DNA of 64,000 bases. It comes from Candidatus Aminicenantota bacterium. GTDB lineage: Bacteria > Acidobacteriota > Aminicenantia > Aminicenantales > Aminicenantaceae. How positions within the stretch are numbered: position 1 is the first letter of the stretch; every line of letters begins with the position of its first letter. A program made the translations under genes and the position numbers. Positions 53,548-61,571 of the stretch are shown here, one piece after another. The stretch lies in the NCBI GenBank assembly GCA_020348385.1, contig CP070750.1, positions 1,629,673 to 1,693,672 of the forward strand, in the 5' to 3' direction. Below the pieces are notes generated by a model. It worked only from the letters and a program-made list of their open reading frames with translations. It had not been told where the DNA came from and ran no database searches.

Positions 53548-54807
53548 TTATTCTATTATAGCGGATTTGACAAGAAAGTCAACTGTCTTACGAATGAGCA
53601 GGTTATCCTTCAGCTCTTCTTTCTGTCCCTCCTGATCTATGCTCTCGATAACTCTGGCCACGGGGACATTATGCATTTTCGCGATGGATTTCATTTCTTC
53701 TTTTATTTCCTCCTCCGACACCTTGAGTTTCTCCTTCTCGGCTATCGTGGTAAGAATCAAATGATTTTGAATATTCCGAACAGCCCGTTTGCGCACATCT
53801 TCCCTCAAAGATTCAATGGCTTCCTTAGATAAATTTTGTTGCGGCAACGAAGATAATTGCCGGTTTAGAAGCGCATTGGATTCTTGTTCGATCACAGATT
53901 CTGGCAGTGCCATGGACATTTTCTCGGTTATCTTCCCGATAATTTCTTCAGCCATCTCCCGTCTCTGTACGCCTTCTTTCGACGCACGAAGCTGTTCCTT
54001 TAATTTAGTCTTCAGATCCTTGAGATTTTTGTAATTGCCGAGGTCTTTGGCAAAATCATCATTGATATCCGGAAGTTTTTTTTCTTTGATGGAATCGACC
54101 TTCAGTTCATATGCGATTTCCTGGCCTGCCAATTTTTTATTTTCATGATTTTTTTTGTATTGGATGGTGAAATGAACTATTTCACCTGAGCTAAGGCCTA
54201 TTAAATTTTTATTCAATGCCTCCTCGTTGTCCTGATGTCCAGCAAGTATGACGACTTTTTCGGTAGGAAGGAATCTTTTCGTTTGGGTGTTTTTTCCTTT
54301 GATCTCAGCCACGACATAATCCCCGTCCTTCACTCCCCTTTTCTCAGCAGGAATATATTCAGCTGATTTCGCACGCAATTCTTCAAGGGAATCTTTAATC
54401 TCTTTTTCTGTGACAGATACTTTTTTCTTCGCAACTTTGATGCCTGTGTACTCAGGAAGATGAATTTCAGGCCAAACTTCTACCGTAACATTAAAACGGA
54501 TAGGCTCATTTTCTTTAAGATGGAGATCACTGATAACAGGTTGGCCAACCGGCGTGATTTTTTTATCGGTCAATTCCTTATTCAAAGCTTGAGGAACAAG
54601 GTTATTGATAAGTGTTTCTCGGATATCAGGACTGTACATGCGCTTGATCATGTCTTTTGGTGCTTTTCCAGGACGAAATCCTTTAATTTTTGCTCTGGAA
54701 GCATACTGATCAACCACTCGGTCCCACTCTTTCATCACTTCTGAGGCAGGAATTTCGAGATGGAGTTCCTTCTTGCATTCGCTGAGATTTTTCATGTTTT
54801 CAGTCAT
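53548..54807 (-). CDS. tig: Trigger factor
   Basis: This ribosome-bound chaperone meets nascent chains at the exit tunnel. It has 419 residues. The N-terminal ribosome-binding domain has the signature GFRPGKAPKDMIKRMY near residue 44 (usual GFRxGKxP). A degenerate FKBP-type PPIase domain lies about 155-240, and the C-terminal helical arms about 250-415. The ATG at 54807 has GGGAT 10 bp upstream. It follows tRNA-Leu by 35 bp, and clpP follows after 9 bp. tig, clpP, clpX and lon in this order form the common protein-quality-control operon. Confidence 0.95.
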   Translation of the reverse strand: MTENMKNLSECKKELHLEIPASEVMKEWDRVVDQYASRAKIKGFRPGKAPKDMIKRMYSPDIRETLINNLVPQALNKELTDKKITPVGQPVISDLHLKENEPIRFNVTVEVWPEIHLPEYTGIKVAKKKVSVTEKEIKDSLEELRAKSAEYIPAEKRGVKDGDYVVAEIKGKNTQTKRFLPTEKVVILAGHQDNEEALNKNLIGLSSGEIVHFTIQYKKNHENKKLAGQEIAYELKVDSIKEKKLPDINDDFAKDLGNYKNLKDLKTKLKEQLRASKEGVQRREMAEEIIGKITEKMSMALPESVIEQESNALLNRQLSSLPQQNLSKEAIESLREDVRKRAVRNIQNHLILTTIAEKEKLKVSEEEIKEEMKSIAKMHNVPVARVIESIDQEGQKEELKDNLLIRKTVDFLVKSAIIE

Positions 54808-54842
54808 TTAAATTTATCCCAATCCAGTTATTACCTGAAAAA

Positions 54843-54927
54843 TGGGCAGAGCGGGACTCGAACCCGCACTCCTTCAACAGGAACTAGGTCCTAAGCCTAG
54901 CGCGTATGCCAATTTCGCCACCTGCCC
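54843..54927 (-). tRNA. tRNA-Leu, anticodon TAG
   Basis: The 85-nt minus-strand gene folds as a class II tRNA. The acceptor stem pairs GGGCAGG with TCTGCCC (one G-T pair). The anticodon stem CTAGG/CCTAG encloses CTTAGGA, giving anticodon TAG. A long variable arm typical of Leu is present, and the T-arm is GCGGG-TTCGAGT-CCCGC. The discriminator is A, as expected for Leu. CCA is not encoded. It lies 35 bp upstream of tig and may be processed from the same transcript. Confidence 0.96.
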
Positions 54928-54999
54928 TTATGATTTTAATTTATGTGACAAGATTTTCTATAATTGAAGGTCTGGATCTTCGTCTTCGTGTGATAAATT

Positions 55000-55028
55000 T
55001 TTTTACCACAAAAAACCTTTTATGTCAA
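55000..55028 (-). promoter_or_regulatory. Possible sigma-70 promoter for tRNA-Leu/tig operon
   Basis: Minus-strand TTGACA (55023-55028), a 17-bp spacer and TAAAAA (55000-55005) lie about 73 bp upstream of the tRNA. The surrounding 54928-55056 is AT-rich. Confidence 0.4.
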
Positions 55029-55056
55029 TTTTAACTTTCGGGGAGCCCCTAATTAA

Positions 55057-56073
55057 TCAAGATGTTGCGATAACAGGGGGCAGATCCTTCATAAGGATCA
55101 AGCCTGGTTCGGATTGTACTGTGCGTGGGATGGTGTTCACGGTGACCGCTACTGTGCCCACGTCGCCATGGATTCCCCCGATGATACGCTCGTGGACATT
55201 TGGGATGCCTTCGATTATGACTTCATCGTATTCCTCGTCCACACCAGCATTGGCATTAAACTCGAGAGTGATGACTTTGTTTCCTCTCATCGTGGCATAA
55301 GCGATGCTAACGAGACCAAGAGCATCTCCTGGTTTAACCAGTCCCAATCCAGTTTCCACTTCCCTATCAGCGACAACTGGTTCGGGAGGGAGTTCCACAG
55401 CTTCATCCAATGCCCAGCCCAACCCATCGGCAATCATGTTGATGGATTCAAGCAATCCCACATGTCCCGTGATGATTTTATTGTCGATTTTGTCACGAAA
55501 AGCTCCAAGGGACAAACCTGTCCCTATTTTCTTCTGGAAAGGGATCCGTCTTTTCGAGGAGTCCATCATTCGTGTAACTTTTATGGATTGGACATCCAAA
55601 CAAGGAGCTGTGAGGATCAACGGCAATGTATCCATCAGGTAACCAGGGTTGATGCCGGTTCCCACAACGGTCACGCCTTTATCTTTTGCCAGGTCATCAA
55701 TTTTCCGTGCAAGATCGGGTTCTCGATCCCAAGGATAGGATAGCTCTTCGCAAGTTGAAACAACATTGAGACCGGCCTCGATGCATTGATCGATTTGAGG
55801 GAATACTTCCTCGAGGTGGGAAAGGGTGGTGAGCACGGCAGCATCAGCATCCACCTTGTTGAATAATTCATCCGGATCGTCCTGAATGGGGATGCCCATA
55901 TTTTGATCACTATCGAGCAAAGATCCCAAATCTTTGCCAACTAGTTCTGGGTCAATATCGATGGCGCCGACAATGGAAAAACTGTTTTTTTTGGAAAGAG
56001 CTTCAGCAGATCTCAGCCCCATAACTCCACAGCCGTAAATAATGACGTTTGTTCGATTTCGATGACGTTCCAT
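55057..56073 (-). CDS. 2,4-diaminopentanoate dehydrogenase-like oxidoreductase
   Basis: This is an NAD(P)-dependent oxidoreductase of 338 residues in the dihydrodipicolinate-reductase-like group. The Rossmann loop is IIYGCGVMGLRSAEAL near residue 10. LTTLSHLEEVFPQIDQCIEAGLNVVSTCEELSYPW and GTGINPGYLMDTLPLIL are hallmarks of the family that contains clostridial 2,4-diaminopentanoate dehydrogenase (Ord), an ornithine-fermentation enzyme. Other family members act on other amines, so the substrate is uncertain. The frame opens at 56094, but the ATG at 56073 avoids overlap and has AAGGAG 10 bp upstream. It starts 2 bp after the aminotransferase stop, so the two act together. No other ornithine-fermentation genes are nearby. 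Confidence 0.85.
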   Translation of the reverse strand: MERHRNRTNVIIYGCGVMGLRSAEALSKKNSFSIVGAIDIDPELVGKDLGSLLDSDQNMGIPIQDDPDELFNKVDADAAVLTTLSHLEEVFPQIDQCIEAGLNVVSTCEELSYPWDREPDLARKIDDLAKDKGVTVVGTGINPGYLMDTLPLILTAPCLDVQSIKVTRMMDSSKRRIPFQKKIGTGLSLGAFRDKIDNKIITGHVGLLESINMIADGLGWALDEAVELPPEPVVADREVETGLGLVKPGDALGLVSIAYATMRGNKVITLEFNANAGVDEEYDEVIIEGIPNVHERIIGGIHGDVGTVAVTVNTIPRTVQSEPGLILMKDLPPVIATS

Positions 56074-56075
56074 GA

Positions 56076-57476
56076 TTATTTTTCTCCTTTCCACTTTTTA
56101 GCGATTCTCTCCACAGCATCCAATGAAGCTTGGATCTCATCTTCTGTGTGCGCCCCAGAAATAGAACCATAGCCGTGGAAGATATTAAAACCTTCCTGAA
56201 TCATAGCCAGTTTGAAGATTTTTTCGCGCATTTCTATGTCACAAACTTCAGGATTCCAGACTTGTTCCGGTGATTCAATCTGGGTATGAGGATCATGAAC
56301 AAAATGAACGCCGATGACAGAGCTGTTATTCGCCACAGGGCTACCCTCCCCTGTGCTTCTGACGTGAATTCCATAGGTTGCGAAAATGTTTTCGATTTCC
56401 CTTCGGACAAGCTCCCCAAGATGTCCTAGCCGAGGATAGATATCCTGTTCATTCTCCTGCAGGTATTTGACAAAAATAAGACCCGCCAGCATCGATGCAG
56501 GATGAGCGGAGAAGGTACCTCCCTCTACTTTGACCTTTTTTTCATTTATTGCCTCGGGACCACAAAGATCCATGACCTCATCCTTCCCTGCAACCGCACT
56601 GAGTGGCATCCCTCCTCCGATCGCTTTCCCGAACACAGTCATATCAGGCTGCACATCGTACAGGTTCTGCAAGGCACCTGCATGGAAACGAAATCCTGAG
56701 ACGACCTCATCAAATATCAGCTGAGAATCGTATTGAGTGCTCAATTTTCTGGCTTTATGAATATATTCTTCGCTTCCGAATATAAAACCCCCTGCTCCGA
56801 TAAAAGGTTCAAGGATAAGACATGCGATCTGTTCTCCGTAATTTCTGAACTTTTCCTCGAGATCTTCCTCATCGTTGAATCTTGTGACGAGGATCATTTC
56901 ATCCATGCCCGAGGGGAGCCCAGCCGATTCCACCTTGGTCAAACCTTCCTCATATAGAGAAATGCCTTTTAGGGCATAGGGATGAGAACCGTGCCATCCC
57001 CCTCCTACCTTCATCACCAAATCCCTGTTCGTTTTGGCTTTGGAAAGCATGACCGCATACATCGTAGCAAGAGTTCCGCTGGTGGAAAATCTGATTTTCT
57101 CTGCCGATATTCGGGAAAGAAGGAGCTCTGCCAATTCCTGTTGGAGTGTGCTTGGAAATCCTGTAGATAAACCTTTCCCCTCTTTACAAAACTCAATAAG
57201 AGCATCGAGCACAAATTGTGGATTATGTCCCAAGATGTTACCAAAATGACCCTGCCAAAAATCCACGTAGGAGTTGCCGTCGATATCGGTGACTGTCGAG
57301 CCCTTACAAAAAACATCATAAAACGGGAAAGGCATAAATAGCCGCAGATTGTGACTTCCTCCTCTGATTTGGAACTGAGATGCCCTTTGAAAAAAGGCCT
57401 CAGATTTTTTGTGTGTTCGTGTGTATTCCTGTATTAACTCTTGAAACAGTTTTTCTTTATCCATCATTCCCATCAA
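56076..57476 (-). CDS. Class III aminotransferase (GSA-aminomutase-like)
   Basis: This fold-type I PLP enzyme of 466 residues resembles glutamate-1-semialdehyde 2,1-aminomutase. It has DIDGNSYVDFWQGHFGNILGH, FSTSGTLATMYAVMLSKA (phosphate-binding), LIFDEVVSGFR and the PLP lysine in FGKAIGGGMPLSAVAG. The substitution of SGTLAT for the usual SGTEA argues against a heme-pathway HemL. Pairing with the diaminopentanoate-dehydrogenase-like gene suggests an amino-acid aminotransferase or aminomutase in the same pathway. The start offers several ATGs at residues 1, 2, 4 and 5; I used the first. It lies 60 bp downstream of the TPR protein gene. Confidence 0.87.
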   Translation of the reverse strand: MMGMMDKEKLFQELIQEYTRTHKKSEAFFQRASQFQIRGGSHNLRLFMPFPFYDVFCKGSTVTDIDGNSYVDFWQGHFGNILGHNPQFVLDALIEFCKEGKGLSTGFPSTLQQELAELLLSRISAEKIRFSTSGTLATMYAVMLSKAKTNRDLVMKVGGGWHGSHPYALKGISLYEEGLTKVESAGLPSGMDEMILVTRFNDEEDLEEKFRNYGEQIACLILEPFIGAGGFIFGSEEYIHKARKLSTQYDSQLIFDEVVSGFRFHAGALQNLYDVQPDMTVFGKAIGGGMPLSAVAGKDEVMDLCGPEAINEKKVKVEGGTFSAHPASMLAGLIFVKYLQENEQDIYPRLGHLGELVRREIENIFATYGIHVRSTGEGSPVANNSSVIGVHFVHDPHTQIESPEQVWNPEVCDIEMREKIFKLAMIQEGFNIFHGYGSISGAHTEDEIQASLDAVERIAKKWKGEK

Positions 57477-57536
57477 ACGCAGTTAAGTGTGCAGTTCTTT
57501 TGAATGGGAACCGGGAAACACATCGTTTTGTAAGAT

Positions 57537-59366
57537 TTATTTGATGTATTTTTTCAACTTTTGTGCAAGATTCGGATCCACACTCTGCAATTTGTTGTAA
57601 ATATCCCTTGCGCTGTAATTGTCTTTCAGATTCAGATAACATATGGCTAGATTGTAATAGGCATTGCCGCTTTCTGGCCTCAGCTCTATGGATTTACTAA
57701 GGGGGTCCACCGCTTTGGCCCAGCCCTTAAGCTGCATATGGCTCATTCCCAAGAACATCCATGCATCGGCATTTTCTGGGAAAAGCTTGACAGTATTGGA
57801 GTAGGCTTGGATGGCTTTGCTGTATTGTTTCAAATTGTAGAAGGAAAAACCTTTATTCAAATGGGCGTACTCCATTTCGGGAGTCAATGCGATGACTTTA
57901 TCCAGAACTTCGATGGCCTCCTCGTATTTTTTCATCTGCACGAGCATAAAGCCCAAATTGAAAAGGGCATCGGGATCATTGGGATTGAGTTCGATCATTT
58001 TATTTGCCGCCTCAGCCGCCTTATCTGGCATCTTGGCCGCATTGTACATGTTGATCACAGTATTGAAGTAAATCCGTGCATCTTTGGGGCTCAAGTCTGC
58101 CAATTTATAGTATGTTTCTGCAGCCTGCTCCAACTGCCCCGCTTTTTCGTAAGACTGCGCCAGTTTGTATGTGATATTCACGTCATCTGTCATTCCTTTC
58201 AAAGCTTCTTGGAATGAGATTACAGCATCAGTGTATTGCTGTAATTCCATCTGGCACATACCAAGACGATTGTAGGCATCAAAAGCTCGTTGAGGACCAG
58301 ATGCGATGTATTTTTTGTAAGCGTCTGCGGCATTATCAAATTCCCTGAGTTCGTGAAATGCTGAAGCGATTTGGAAATATGCGTCCTTGTAGTCAAGGTT
58401 GAGCTGAACCGCTTTTTCCAACGGAGGAATAGCTTCTTTCCAGTTCATCATCTTGATGTACACATTCCCCATACCATAGTGGGCTGCATCGTTGTTGGCA
58501 TCCAGTTCGATGATTTTATTATAGGTAGATATCGCGGAGGAATAGTTTCTCTGTTTGGTGTAAATTTCTGCCATAAGGCCGTGGATCTCAAGATCATCTG
58601 GCGTGAATTCCAGGACTTTCTTCAGGAATTTTTCGGCTTTGCTCGTGTTGTTCATCGAATAAAAGAGTCTGGCGGCTAGATTGACCCCTTCAATAGTGGC
58701 AAAATAGTCCTCTGGCTGCCAACTCTTGAACTTCGTTCCTGCGCCTGTTCTTGGGAGTAGGTCCAGAACTTTCGAAGGAATGATTATTTTTCTTCCTATA
58801 TCTAAAAAAACCACAATCCCGATGACCTCCCCCGCTGCATTCAGAACCGGACCACCGTTGTACGTATCCGCGATAGAGAGCGATGTTTCTATCATCCTTT
58901 GGGATTTGTATTCATGAAAATTGAAAGTTTCTCCTTCGGAGAGCGAAAATTCACCCGCCTCATTCGCACCTATGGCATAAACTTTTTGGTTTCTCTCTAT
59001 TGCATCAGAATTTCCAATAGGAAGGATGGGATCTTTTCGGTTGATCTGCACGAGGGCAATACCGAAATTCTTATCCAAAGCGAGGATTCCATCCAATTTT
59101 ATCTTTTTCCCTTTATGATCACGACCTTCTGCAGACTTAGCCTGACTGACCAGCTCATAACTCGTGGCCATGATTTTTTCGCCGATGATAAATCCAGTTC
59201 CCTGAGAAATCTCTTCTTTGTCCTCTCCAAACGCTACAAAAGAAATCAGGCTTGGCAAATTTTTCTCAAAAATCTGTTCTGTTTCCCCAGATTGGGAGAA
59301 AAGCGTCGAGGAAGGGACAAGGAGTAAAACAAGAATGAATACCATTAACATCTTATAAATTCGCAT
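57537..59366 (-). CDS. Exported pseudo-trypsin/TPR protein
   Basis: This 609-residue exported protein has a signal peptide (1-25). A trypsin/HtrA-like domain (30-195) follows, then about eleven TPR repeats (225-605). The protease fold is clear (GTGFIIGEKIMATSYELV, LALDKNFGIALVQI, NGGPVLNAAGEVIGIVV), but all three catalytic positions are replaced. Glu71 stands for His, Gly102 for Asp and Asn170 for Ser. No PDZ domain is present. It is therefore predicted to bind peptides or partners rather than cut them. The ATG at 59366 has a perfect AAGGAGGT site; the open frame extends to 59399. It leads a run with the aminotransferase pair. Confidence 0.9.
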   Translation of the reverse strand: MRIYKMLMVFILVLLLVPSSTLFSQSGETEQIFEKNLPSLISFVAFGEDKEEISQGTGFIIGEKIMATSYELVSQAKSAEGRDHKGKKIKLDGILALDKNFGIALVQINRKDPILPIGNSDAIERNQKVYAIGANEAGEFSLSEGETFNFHEYKSQRMIETSLSIADTYNGGPVLNAAGEVIGIVVFLDIGRKIIIPSKVLDLLPRTGAGTKFKSWQPEDYFATIEGVNLAARLFYSMNNTSKAEKFLKKVLEFTPDDLEIHGLMAEIYTKQRNYSSAISTYNKIIELDANNDAAHYGMGNVYIKMMNWKEAIPPLEKAVQLNLDYKDAYFQIASAFHELREFDNAADAYKKYIASGPQRAFDAYNRLGMCQMELQQYTDAVISFQEALKGMTDDVNITYKLAQSYEKAGQLEQAAETYYKLADLSPKDARIYFNTVINMYNAAKMPDKAAEAANKMIELNPNDPDALFNLGFMLVQMKKYEEAIEVLDKVIALTPEMEYAHLNKGFSFYNLKQYSKAIQAYSNTVKLFPENADAWMFLGMSHMQLKGWAKAVDPLSKSIELRPESGNAYYNLAICYLNLKDNYSARDIYNKLQSVDPNLAQKLKKYIK

Positions 59367-59421
59367 TGTAACCTCCTTGAAAAAATCTAAGGCACCCAAT
59401 GTCCCCAGATTCTAAAAAAAT

Positions 59422-59450
59422 AATTTACACTTTGAGGTAACCTCTGTCAA
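59422..59450 (-). promoter_or_regulatory. Sigma-70 promoter with palindrome in spacer
   Basis: Minus-strand TTGACA (59445-59450), a 17-bp spacer and TAAATT (59422-59427) lie about 56 bp upstream of the TPR protein. The spacer contains the perfect 11-bp palindrome at 59434-59444. Confidence 0.6.
59434..59444. promoter_or_regulatory. Candidate operator palindrome
   Basis: GAGGTTACCTC (minus strand; arms GAGGT/ACCTC around one T) sits exactly between the -35 and -10 of the TPR-protein promoter, a position where a bound repressor or MerR-type activator would act. Eight of its bases (GAGGTTAC) recur in the ribosome site of the same gene. Confidence 0.4.
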
Positions 59451-59505
59451 ATATTTCCTGAAAATTGAATGCAAAAGGCAAATTATAACAAGAAGAGAGT
59501 TGGTG

Positions 59506-59534
59506 TTGACTTTGTCCTGATCGGAGACTACACT
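59506..59534 (+). promoter_or_regulatory. Sigma-70 promoter for DUF2085 gene
   Basis: TTGACT (59506-59511), a 17-bp spacer and TACACT (59529-59534) lie about 45 bp before the ATG at 59579. Confidence 0.5.
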
Positions 59535-59578
59535 GTTTTTTCTTTTTTTGTAGGATTTTGTTATTCTCGTGTCATAAC

Positions 59579-60061
59579 ATGACAGCAAAAACCAAGATCG
59601 TCCTTATTTATGCCTTCACCTTGGTCGGGATCATCTCATGGATCGCCGCAATTTTTTGTGCTCCTTACTTTAAAAGCCAATCCTCACCTATAGCGGGATT
59701 CCTTTATGCGGTGTATTCGCCTACCTGCCACCAAATCCCCTCACGTTGTTTTTACGCTTTCGGGTATCCTACTGCAGTGTGTGCCCGTTGTTTAGGGATA
59801 TACCTAGGATTTCTTCTAGGGACCTTGATTTTTCCTTTTGTGAAGGGATTTTCGATGCCAACAATGCCAAAGGCCAAAATTTTCATTTCGCTATTCTTGC
59901 CTATTGTAACTGATACAGCAGCAAATATTTTGGGATTATGGACAAGCACAGATTGGGTGCGCTTTATCACAGGTGTTCTCTGGGGCCTCATTCTCCCTTT
60001 TTATTTTTTTGCGGGTTTGGCGGATTTTTTCCTCCACAAAAGAAAAAAGCTTTCCCCGTAG
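59579..60061 (+). CDS. DUF2085 membrane protein
   Basis: This 160-residue inner-membrane protein has about four hydrophobic segments (9-30, 63-90, 98-118, 128-150). The family signature is clear: SPTCHQIPSRCFYAFGYPTAVCARCLGIY, with four Cys and one His that could bind a metal or form disulfides. Function is unknown in the family. The start is uncertain: a TTG at 59558 is in frame but has no well-spaced ribosome site, and the ATG at 59579 also lacks one. Two further membrane or lipid genes follow on the same strand. Confidence 0.85.
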   Translation: MTAKTKIVLIYAFTLVGIISWIAAIFCAPYFKSQSSPIAGFLYAVYSPTCHQIPSRCFYAFGYPTAVCARCLGIYLGFLLGTLIFPFVKGFSMPTMPKAKIFISLFLPIVTDTAANILGLWTSTDWVRFITGVLWGLILPFYFFAGLADFFLHKRKKLSP

Positions 60062-60132
60062 ACATCAAATTTATCTTGAAATGGAGATGCAAAAATCTCT
60101 AGAATAGGAAAAATGGTCCGATAGGAGACAAC

Positions 60133-60657
60133 ATGAACGATCAAAGACCTAGAATGTTTGTCCCTGCATTGATCGGAGGCATTACAGCCGGCGTTCTTTC
60201 GGGTATCCCTATAGTCAATTGTCTCTGTTGCCTCGGGATTATCGGAGGTGGCATATTGGCTGCCTATTTTCTCACCAAGGAATCCTCCGTGACTTTGACA
60301 GCGGGCGATGGTGCTATTGTTGGAGTTTTTACAGGAATTATAGCGGCTTTCGTTGAGGTTTTTGTCGAGATTCCTTTCCGTGCCATGAACGAAAAACTTA
60401 TACAGGGAATGATAGACAGATTTTCTCAATTTTATGAAGAGATGCCATCAGGTTGGGAATCATGGCTGGAGGACGGGGGCATGGAGGGATCTATTGTCTG
60501 GACTATCCTCGGTTTGGTGGTATCGGCTGTCATTTTTTCGGCCCTGGGTGCCCTAGGCGGCATTATCGGAATTTCCTTATTCGCGAAAAAAAAGGCCGTT
60601 CAGAAAACCGAAGGAGTTGGGAATGCCCCTGAAGACACAAGTGATCGTCAACCCTGA
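60133..60657 (+). CDS. Glycine-rich small membrane protein
   Basis: This 174-residue protein belongs to no family I recognise. It has four hydrophobic, glycine-rich segments (about 10-28, 30-48, 58-80 and 122-150) with small-residue repeats such as LIGGITAGVLSGIP and LGALGGIIGIS, which favour tight helix packing. A polar amphipathic stretch (85-118) separates the halves. Similar proteins are annotated only as hypothetical. GGAGACAAC lies before the ATG. Its end overlaps the lipid-kinase gene by 35 bp in another frame, which suggests coupled expression. Confidence 0.75.
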   Translation: MNDQRPRMFVPALIGGITAGVLSGIPIVNCLCCLGIIGGGILAAYFLTKESSVTLTAGDGAIVGVFTGIIAAFVEVFVEIPFRAMNEKLIQGMIDRFSQFYEEMPSGWESWLEDGGMEGSIVWTILGLVVSAVIFSALGALGGIIGISLFAKKKAVQKTEGVGNAPEDTSDRQP

Positions 60658-61558
60658 ATCTAACAAGGGCCGGACACGGAGAAGATGGGCAAAAATCAAA
60701 GAGGCCCTGAGTGCGTTTCTCAAAGAATTTAAATACGAGTTCACGGAGAAGCCCGCCCAAGCCATCGACATTTCCAGGGCGGCCATACGGGAAGGATCGG
60801 AGCTGATCGTCGGCGTCGGAGGAGATGGAACGATCAATGAGATCGCCAACGGTTTTTTCGATGGCAGGACCATTATCAATCCCAACACCGTGATGGGAAT
60901 CGTGCCTTCAGGAACAGGCTGTGATTTCATGCGAAGCCTGCATATCCCTTCTAACCTGAAAAAGGCCATGCAAGTGATCACACAAGCGCCCTCACCCTTC
61001 ATAGATGTCGGGAGAGCGAGCTTTCAGACTCATGCGGGGTCTGATGAGGAAAGGTATTTTCTGAACGTAGCTGATTTTGGATTTGGGGGCGAGGTTCTGG
61101 AACGCATGAATCAGAATCGCGCCAAGAGAAAAGCCGCTTCCTACCTAAAAAGTACGTTGGCCACGTTTTTCCACTACAAAAACAAACGAATAAAGCTAAA
61201 GGTGGATGGAGAAGAAATCCCTCAAGGAGAATACCTGATCGGCGCGATATCCAACGGACGAATTTTCGGGAAAGGCATGAAGATTGCCCCGAACGCCCGC
61301 TTGGACGACGAGCATTTTGATATCATACTGGTCAAGGGAATGAAGGTTTGGGAGTTTCTCAGGAATGTATGGAAAATTTATTCGGGCACCCATCTTTCCC
61401 ACCCAAAAATTTCCTTTATACGCGGAAAAAAGATCGAAGCTTTACCCGAAGACCCTGATGAAAAGATCCTGATAGAAATCGACGGCGAACAGGTGGGAAA
61501 ATTGCCTGCCACCTTCGAGATTGTTCCCAGGAGTATATCTGTTAAGGGATATGTTTGA
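60623..61558 (+). CDS. Diacylglycerol/lipid kinase family protein
   Basis: This lipid kinase of the DagK/YegS/BmrU type phosphorylates diacylglycerol or related lipids at the inner membrane face. It has 311 residues. IVNPESNKGRTRRRW near the start and VGVGGDGTINEIANGF near residue 62 (the GGDGT catalytic loop) define the family. GIVPSGTGCDFMRSL is the second nucleotide motif, and LDDEHFDIILVKGM lies in the C-terminal beta-sandwich. A TTG at 60617 is in frame, but the ATG at 60623 has AAGGAG 6 bp upstream. It overlaps the preceding gene by 35 bp and ends 13 bp from the convergent transglycosylase gene. Confidence 0.92.
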   Translation: MPLKTQVIVNPESNKGRTRRRWAKIKEALSAFLKEFKYEFTEKPAQAIDISRAAIREGSELIVGVGGDGTINEIANGFFDGRTIINPNTVMGIVPSGTGCDFMRSLHIPSNLKKAMQVITQAPSPFIDVGRASFQTHAGSDEERYFLNVADFGFGGEVLERMNQNRAKRKAASYLKSTLATFFHYKNKRIKLKVDGEEIPQGEYLIGAISNGRIFGKGMKIAPNARLDDEHFDIILVKGMKVWEFLRNVWKIYSGTHLSHPKISFIRGKKIEALPEDPDEKILIEIDGEQVGKLPATFEIVPRSISVKGYV

Positions 61559-61571
61559 GAGGGGGAAAGCC

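Noticed and set aside
55040..55049. GGGGAGCCCC as a terminator after the dehydrogenase gene
   Set aside because: A 4-bp stem with a 2-nt loop and no adjacent T-run cannot act as an intrinsic terminator.
59501..59517. Possible sigma-54 site TGGTGT-N5-TTTGT upstream of the DUF2085 gene
   Set aside because: The essential GC of the -12 element is GT, and a better sigma-70 promoter overlaps it.
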